Shown: piece by piece, positions 57,781-64,000 of the stretch
Layout: each line of letters begins with the position of its first letter
Numbering within the stretch: position 1 is the stretch's first letter
NCBI GenBank assembly: GCA_025617745.1
Contig: CM046858.1
Coordinates: 54,042,545 to 54,106,544, forward strand
Direction of reading: 5' to 3'
Length of the DNA: 64,000 nt
From: Heliocidaris erythrogramma
Lineage: Eukaryota > Echinodermata > Echinoidea > Camarodonta > Echinometridae
The notes under the pieces: model-generated
What the model was told of the DNA's origin: nothing
What the model saw: only the letters and a program-made list of their open reading frames with translations
The model's database searches: none
Translations under genes and position numbers: made by a program

Positions 57781-58635
57781 TCCCCTTTATAAATGATAAT
57801 GTCATTTAGCTGAGCAATCTTTTTACATACTTTTATTTCGTTGTTGTTGTTTTGTTTCACAGAGAGGAAATATGATAATAAAAAAAGAAACGCAACTAGC
57901 ATCGACAATTCTAATATCGTTAGGCACTACATTAGCTGTTGAGCCGTCATGCTGATGCTAGAAAGGGTGTAGTTTACACGTGGTGTCTGTGGGTCCAGTC
58001 ATTGAAGGGGGGGGGGGGCTTCCCCTTCATCCGGCAGCTACTATCTACATAATTATTTTACTGTCGTGATTTTGGGAAAACTGGCAATATGAACGCAATT
58101 GTGCTTTTTCTGCTTCTTCTTTTGATCCCTCAACGCGTTACGACATCCTCTCTACTCAAAGCGATCCTGTCTATTGATTGAGATCAATTCTTTCTTGCCA
58201 TCGATTTTCAGTCAAAGTCCCTCGACACGTGACTTCCTTTCCTTGCTAATGCGCTGATTTTCGTCAAGTAAAATTCCCAATGCGAAGGAAATCCTCTCTT
58301 ATTCACTGACAGAAACACATCAGGTCCGTGCGAAATTCATGTGCCAACTTCTTTTTTCCACTTCACCCATTTGTATTCAAAAACAAAAATATACATTAAC
58401 CTCTGGCGTATAGGGTGATCTAGATGTGACGTGAGATTTTTGTCATATATTTTGGATCATCAGATCTTGGTTCGAATCCCACCGTGGCATGCATGCCATG
58501 GTGTAGATTATCAGTCGAAATCTGTAAACAATTATACGCGTTTGGAAGAAGGATTAACTGTAGGCCTATGTATAGTAGTAGGCTAAAATCGTAAAATGTG
58601 CCATTTTTCAGCTTTTTTTATTCTTGAGATGGTGC
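57781..58635. other. Non-coding with a SINE box-B remnant
   Basis: CTTGGTTCGAATCCCACCGT near 58470-58490 resembles the tRNA-like part of the 20.4-kb SINE family. The rest shows nothing recognisable; poly-G at 58007-58017. Confidence 0.4.
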
Positions 58636-58638
58636 GCA

Positions 58639-58639
<1 letters not shown>

Positions 58640-58680
<41 letters not shown>

Positions 58681-58725
58681 TATATATATGTATATAATAT
58701 ATAATATATATATATTATATATAGG
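58640..58725. repeat. TA microsatellite
   Basis: TA run with ATAATATAT interruptions, about 260 bases before the assembly gap. Confidence 0.9.
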
Positions 58726-58988
58726 GTTGGAAAAAATTTGAATATATTTTTGGCGATGATATATGTATGATTTTAAATGCTATTTATATCTATATGTGAT
58801 GATATTCATCCAAATCGATTAAACTGTGTTGAATGAAGTCTACTGTTCCATCTTGTACCAAGATTACGTAATATTGTTAAACATGTTACAATGGCTGACC
58901 AATGAACCACATGTTGTCAGATTTGCTCTATTTGTGTTTGAACATCTTGTTATACATTTCTGTACTTACGTGGAATTTTGAAAAAGCT

Positions 58989-59488
58989 NNNNNNNNNNNN
59001 NNNNNNNNNNNNNNNNNNNNNNNNNNNNNNNNNNNNNNNNNNNNNNNNNNNNNNNNNNNNNNNNNNNNNNNNNNNNNNNNNNNNNNNNNNNNNNNNNNNN
59101 NNNNNNNNNNNNNNNNNNNNNNNNNNNNNNNNNNNNNNNNNNNNNNNNNNNNNNNNNNNNNNNNNNNNNNNNNNNNNNNNNNNNNNNNNNNNNNNNNNNN
59201 NNNNNNNNNNNNNNNNNNNNNNNNNNNNNNNNNNNNNNNNNNNNNNNNNNNNNNNNNNNNNNNNNNNNNNNNNNNNNNNNNNNNNNNNNNNNNNNNNNNN
59301 NNNNNNNNNNNNNNNNNNNNNNNNNNNNNNNNNNNNNNNNNNNNNNNNNNNNNNNNNNNNNNNNNNNNNNNNNNNNNNNNNNNNNNNNNNNNNNNNNNNN
59401 NNNNNNNNNNNNNNNNNNNNNNNNNNNNNNNNNNNNNNNNNNNNNNNNNNNNNNNNNNNNNNNNNNNNNNNNNNNNNNNNNNNNNNNN
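58989..59488. other. Assembly gap, 500 N
   Basis: Exactly 500 undetermined bases. Reading frames running through it are meaningless. Receptor exons could be hidden here. Confidence 1.
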
Positions 59489-59689
59489 TTTGTTCTCAAC
59501 CAGTGTCAACCGTGAGTCTATTTTCATTTAACAAATCTAATTCGAATATAATTTTTCTTGCCGACTTCTAATTAAAGCACCACCTACCCTCTTTTGTTCC
59601 ACATCAAATGAGTGTTTATTTCATAATTATTCGCAAGCAACCATATTATTAAAATGTTGGATTTTAATAATAATCATATTTAGGGAATG

Positions 59690-60249
59690 TGAATTTTTGA
59701 CTGGGCGAGCGAGCGTAGAGAGCGAGCGAAATAGTAATACTTTACCTTTACGAAGTGGGAGGGGGGGGGGGGGGGACAGGAATGTAAATTTTATGTAAAC
59801 TTGTTTTTATGATAATTGGTAGCATAAACGGGATCTTCTTCCTACGAAACGGGGCGGGCACAATCGTATTCAATTAGGGAGTGTTGATTTTATTTAGGCG
59901 AGCGAGCGATTTAAAAAAAAATAATGATTGCAAAAATTACCCCCATATTAAATGACGATTACCCCGATACCCCCCCCCCCCCTCCCCGGAAACCTACCCT
60001 GGTCAATTACCCAGAATCTAGGGATAGTTGTCCAGGGAGTAGTTTTCCAGGGGGTAGTTGTCCTAGAATCGGTCATTGGAAAAAATCCTTAACCTTCTGC
60101 CTAAGAATGAATCCTACAAGTTTGGGTTAAAATCCAGCCATGCATTTTGGGAAGAAGTTGAAAAGATTGAAAAGATCAGCACGACGGACGACAAAGATGG
60201 TGAGCGACCGCAATAGCCCAATTGAACATTTCGGCTCAGGTGAAGGTGT
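59690..60249. repeat. Diverged repeats with GGCGAGCGAGCG
   Basis: GGGCGAGCGAGCG (59703) and GGCGAGCGAGCG (59898) follow similar leaders (AGGGAATGTGAATTTT / AGGGAGTGTTGATTTT), suggesting two units about 195 bases apart. Near 60020-60062 a short CCAGGGAGTAGTTTT motif repeats. Confidence 0.5.
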
Positions 60250-61955
60250 GCCATGGCTTCTAAATCTTGTAAACTAGATCCTCTTCCAACGGGGCTTGTC
60301 AAAGCATGTGTTGATGAACTTCTGCCTGCCATTACTTGCATCATAACGGCTAGTTTTCTTCTGGTAATGTTCCTGATAGCTTCAAAGTAGCTCATGTCGT
60401 GCCCCTACGAAAGAAATCTCATCTGGACCGCAATGACCTAAGGAACTATAGACCTATAGCTAACCAAATGTTCCTCGCTAAAGTACTTGAAAGAGTTGCT
60501 AGATTCCAGTTGAAAGCATATCAAGAGAGAAACGTCTGTTTGCTCAAATGCAGTCAGCCTATCGCTCGTTCTACTCTACGGAAACAGCTCTACTTAAAGT
60601 AATGAATGACCTCCTACTGGCTGTTGACATGGGTCATGAGGCAATACTGGTCCTATTAGATTACACTTCTGCATTCGACACAATTGACTACGTCACATTG
60701 ATTGACATCGTCGAACGTGAATACGGCATCAAGGGTGTTGCGCAACAGTGGCTGACCTCGTATCTCGAGAATCGGATGCAGACATGGGCGCCAATCCTCA
60801 CAGGAATTCTATTCAAGTGGGGGGGGGGGGGGGGGGGGGACACACCTGGATGCAACAATGGGTGTCCCCCACTTGAATAGAATTCCTGTGAGGATTGGCG
60901 CCCATGGATGCAGAAGATTGTTGTCAACGATGCCTTTCTAAGTCATTCGCTCTTCCACAGGACATTCTCAGGATCGGTCATTGGTCCTCTGGCGTTTATA
61001 CTGTACAGCGGCCCCCTAGAGAAAGTCATCAAATCTCATTACGGTATTCAGCATGCAATGTACGCTGATGATACCAAGTTGTATACAGTTATCAGACCTG
61101 GGGATCAGGATATTGGACTTCCAATGCTACAGCAATGCATATGGGATATTAAGTCTGGTCGCTCCAGAACAACCTTAGGTTTAGTGATTCGAAGACTGAG
61201 GTCATTCACATTTTCTCCAAGTTCAGAGGTGCCGAGAGTCTTCCGGTGTTGCAGATTGGTGATGGGACGAACATCAGATGTGTTCATGCTGCGCGCGATC
61301 TCGGTGTCATTCTTGACAAGAATCTTATCATGACAAGTCATATTCGTTCAAAATGTCGAGCAGCAGCATCGGGAATTTCCAAGATAAAATTAGAAAGTAT
61401 TTATTAGACAGTACAACGGAACAACTTGTTCATGCCTTCGTATCCGCCCATCTGGACTACTGTATTAGTTTACTTTTTGGATTACCGGACTCACACATCT
61501 TCCCCCTTAACGCATTCAGAACACTGCTGCTAGGTTAGTATCCCGTACCAGAAAACATGATCATATTACCCCTATAATTCGCTCACTTCACTGGCTCCCG
61601 GTTTCTCAACGTATTGTCTTCAAAATCCTGCTCCTGACGTACAAAGCCAAACATGGACATGCACCTCCCTATATCATTGGTCTCCTATCATATAAGACCC
61701 CTGCATCATCCATGAGACTTCGGTCATCCTCTAATGCTCATCTGCAATTCGCCCTCGGACCTCGAAACTCTCACAAGATATGGAGACCGTGCCTACTGCG
61801 TGGCAGGCCCTAGGCTTTGGAACAGTCTACCGAACGAGCTGCGAGATGCCCAGTCTGCTGCTGTGTTTAAGTCTTCCCTTAAGTCATTCCTTTTTAACTC
61901 CCTCTGTAACTCCCCAGTCTTGAACTGTAGTCTCAGCTTCATTTTGCTGATGTAA
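60250..61955 (+). pseudogene. Broken LINE reverse transcriptase
   Basis: Recognisable pieces in several frames are LDPLPTGLVKACVDELLPAI, DLRNYRPIANQMFLAKVLER, VLLDYTSAFDTIDYVT, MYADDTKLYTVI, then LVHAFVSAHLDYCISLLFGL and AGPRLWNSLPNELRDA. Frameshifts and an inserted palindromic element at 60783-60906 break it. Confidence 0.9.
60783..60906. mobile_element. Palindromic MITE with perfect 41-bp arms and 8-bp target duplication
   Basis: 60783-60823 and 60866-60906 are perfect reverse complements (CATGGGCGCCAATCC... to ...GGATTGGCGCCCATG). GATGCAGA flanks both sides (60775-60782 and 60907-60914). Removing one copy of the flank and the element restores a continuous RT frame around RMQK. An 8-bp duplication is typical of hAT elements; the family is inferred. 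Confidence 0.9.
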
Positions 61956-62225
61956 TTGTTTAGTGTTAGCTTTCTATATACTTTACAATGGTTGTCTCTT
62001 ATTATTTGAATGCTAAGTGTCGTTATTTTTAAATCAATATTGTATATTTTTTTCAATTTAAGCATTATCAATTTCGTATGCTTAATTTTCACATGAATCA
62101 GTTATCTTTAAGTCTATGCTTTAAAAGTTTAGTTTAAGCACAGTACTTAAGTATATGTTAATAAATTTACTTTGTAAAGCGCTCAGGAACTTTTGTATTA
62201 GCGCTATAAAAATGTAATGTATTTT

Positions 62226-62256
<31 letters not shown>

Positions 62257-62268
62257 TTATTATTATTT

Positions 62269-64000
62269 ATCCCCCCGAAATTTGAGGTAGGGTTGGCCTG
62301 TGTTATCACCCCAATATTTTTTGATAAAATAAGGGAGAATTGTGATACATTAACTTAAAACTAGTATCCAAATTCATTATTTAACGACATAATATATTCA
62401 CAGAAAAAAACATTTCAGGATTCTCTGAAATGCAAGTTTTATGGACAGATGGTGTGTGAGGGGTATGGTGTGGGAGGTTGATACCCCCCCACACCCTCCC
62501 TTCGCCGGTCATCCCCCAATCATGAACACTGATCGACACCCTGTTCAAATGACCTTTATTGAATTCCCTGTATTCATATTGGGATTTATTTTGTAAGAGA
62601 TACGATCTATTATAAGATAAAAATCATCTCTGTCTTTCATTCTGAAAACATAAAAGCATACCCCAACAAAAATGTAAGTGCTGTCGATCTGTATGTTAAA
62701 AACTTTTTGTACAGATTGGCACATTCATTGACTTGCATAATAAAGGATAAATGTACATTACTCACTAGAGTCCTGTTATTGTGTTTACATAGTACAATAC
62801 ACAATATTATACTGAGTATTGCTTTCACATAACTCTCTTAGTCTGCTGTTCCCAATAGTATAGAATTCCATTATCTCTATATGTATACATGACAAATCAT
62901 CACTGAATATTGTTGTTTATTTCTCTCACTTTCTGATATGATGTTCCACCTCCCGGAGATTAACCATTGCATTCACATGACTTAAATATGTTTGAAAGGA
63001 AAATTCTATGTTTGTGCACAGCACAGTGAATTTATAATGAACCATAATGATACATATAAATGGTATGATGTTCATATAACATATATATTTTTTTCCAGTT
63101 ATAGTTAGTGATAACTTATAAAAATGAATAAATTTTGGCTTTTGCACAACAAATGAAAAGAAAAACCCAGATATCAAAGAATTTTTCAACCATTGATTTA
63201 GTATGCAATATCGCAAATTGTAACTTACAACTTTTGGGGTAAATCTGATTCAGCATTATTTAAAAAATTACAGTTGTCAGATCTAACCACTGAATTTGAT
63301 GTGTACGTCTGACGATAAGTACGATTCTGCTGAGTAGTAAATTGTTTACAACAAGAAATTACACAATAACATTGAATTTAAAGATTAAATTGATGTAATC
63401 TTTATTACTGTATCAAATTTCTTTCTTGCATATAGGTATCAATAATCAATATCACATGTAAAATGATCATTTACAGAATCAAGGTGAGAGTCAAATAATT
63501 AATACATCTTTTGTTCAAAACTTTTGAATTATCACTGATTTCAGACTTGTAATTAATGGTTTACCATACCATGAGGGTTTTCCCTTAGATTCCAAAATAT
63601 TACATGAGCGCTCAAAAGACTAACCAACAATTTATGATAAACAGCATGGATTAAAAGTAGACTCATAGCACTACTAAACAATTGTACATAACTATAATGC
63701 CCGGGACTAAATGTTGCACCTTTCTTTCGACTTGGGCATCGTCGGGGGGAGGGGGGGGGGGGGGGGCAAACTACCCGCCATATCGGTATGTAGCGTTTGT
63801 ACCTCTTGGAATGTATCAACCTGGAGAGATGAGGAACCCACTTTGTAGCGGCACAACATGGTTACAATGATATTATTCATCCAATCATATTTGATAGTTC
63901 CCTTTAAACCCAACTCTCCTAATACAGTAGCATATACATGTATTCATGCACAGCCTATATGTCACATGTAGTACATGTATGTCCAGCCTAGTGTATGCAA
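62269..64000. other. Non-coding right edge, no gene recognised
   Basis: AT-rich with a poly-G tract at about 63745-63767 and shadow frames only. Confidence 0.4.

Larger units (their letters stand above)
60250..62268 (+). mobile_element. Second 5'-truncated CR1/L2-type LINE
   Basis: Decayed reverse transcriptase and C-terminal domain, then a 3' end with TGTAAAGCGCTCAGGAAC...TTAGCGCTATAAAA and an ATT tandem tail. The tail resembles that of the SINE at 20721-20766. Confidence 0.85.

Noticed and set aside
58902..59571. Frames crossing the run of N
   Set aside because: Undetermined bases carry no coding information.

Overview
The window looks like 64 kb of nuclear DNA from a marine deuterostome, most likely an echinoderm such as a sea urchin. 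The evidence is intron-split genes with canonical splice sites, an AT-rich background, many microsatellites, long poly-G/poly-C tracts, numerous inverted-repeat DNA elements, CR1/L2-type LINE fragments and tRNA-derived SINEs. The species call is an inference. There is one 500-base assembly gap (58989-59488).

Three spliced protein genes can be reconstructed with consistent reading phases. (1) Plus strand, 21-7358: 11 exons encoding about 803 residues, a THAP-like DNA-binding domain joined to an RNase-H-like DDE transposase core. It is an intact transposase gene or a domesticated one. (2) Minus strand, 13497-10980: three exons encoding 239 residues that match the C-terminal cytoplasmic ballast domain of the P2X7 receptor, here as a stand-alone protein without the ion channel. 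(3) Minus strand, 38775-23434: the last five exons of a group I (GRM1/GRM5-like) metabotropic glutamate receptor. They give the end of the ligand-binding domain, the cysteine-rich domain, all seven transmembrane helices and a long C-tail ending in a PDZ ligand. The N-terminal exons are not visible; they lie beyond the right edge, in the gap, or were missed.

Layout: 0-7.4 kb THAP-DDE gene; 7.4-10.4 kb transposon-derived repeats, including a TTAA-flanked element just after the stop codon and a 335-bp tandem array; 11-13.5 kb P2X7-like gene; 13.9-20.9 kb accessory DNA full of inverted-repeat elements, a nested DNA transposon and a large TAG/CAG trinucleotide field holding a SINE; 23.4-38.8 kb receptor gene, with an array of decayed partial exon copies in one intron; 38.8-55 kb mostly non-coding with repeats and a tRNA-Arg(TCT) candidate; 55.7-62.3 kb two 5'-truncated, frameshifted LINEs, one carrying a young palindromic insertion; the rest is non-coding.

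The three genes do not form a functional unit. The THAP-DDE and P2X7-like genes are tail to tail, and the receptor is independent. The most interesting observations are the intact THAP-DDE gene with a missing zinc ligand, the stand-alone P2X7 ballast protein, the pseudo-exon array in the glutamate receptor, the shared 3' tail of SINE and LINE copies, and the 41-bp perfect-arm element inside a dead LINE.
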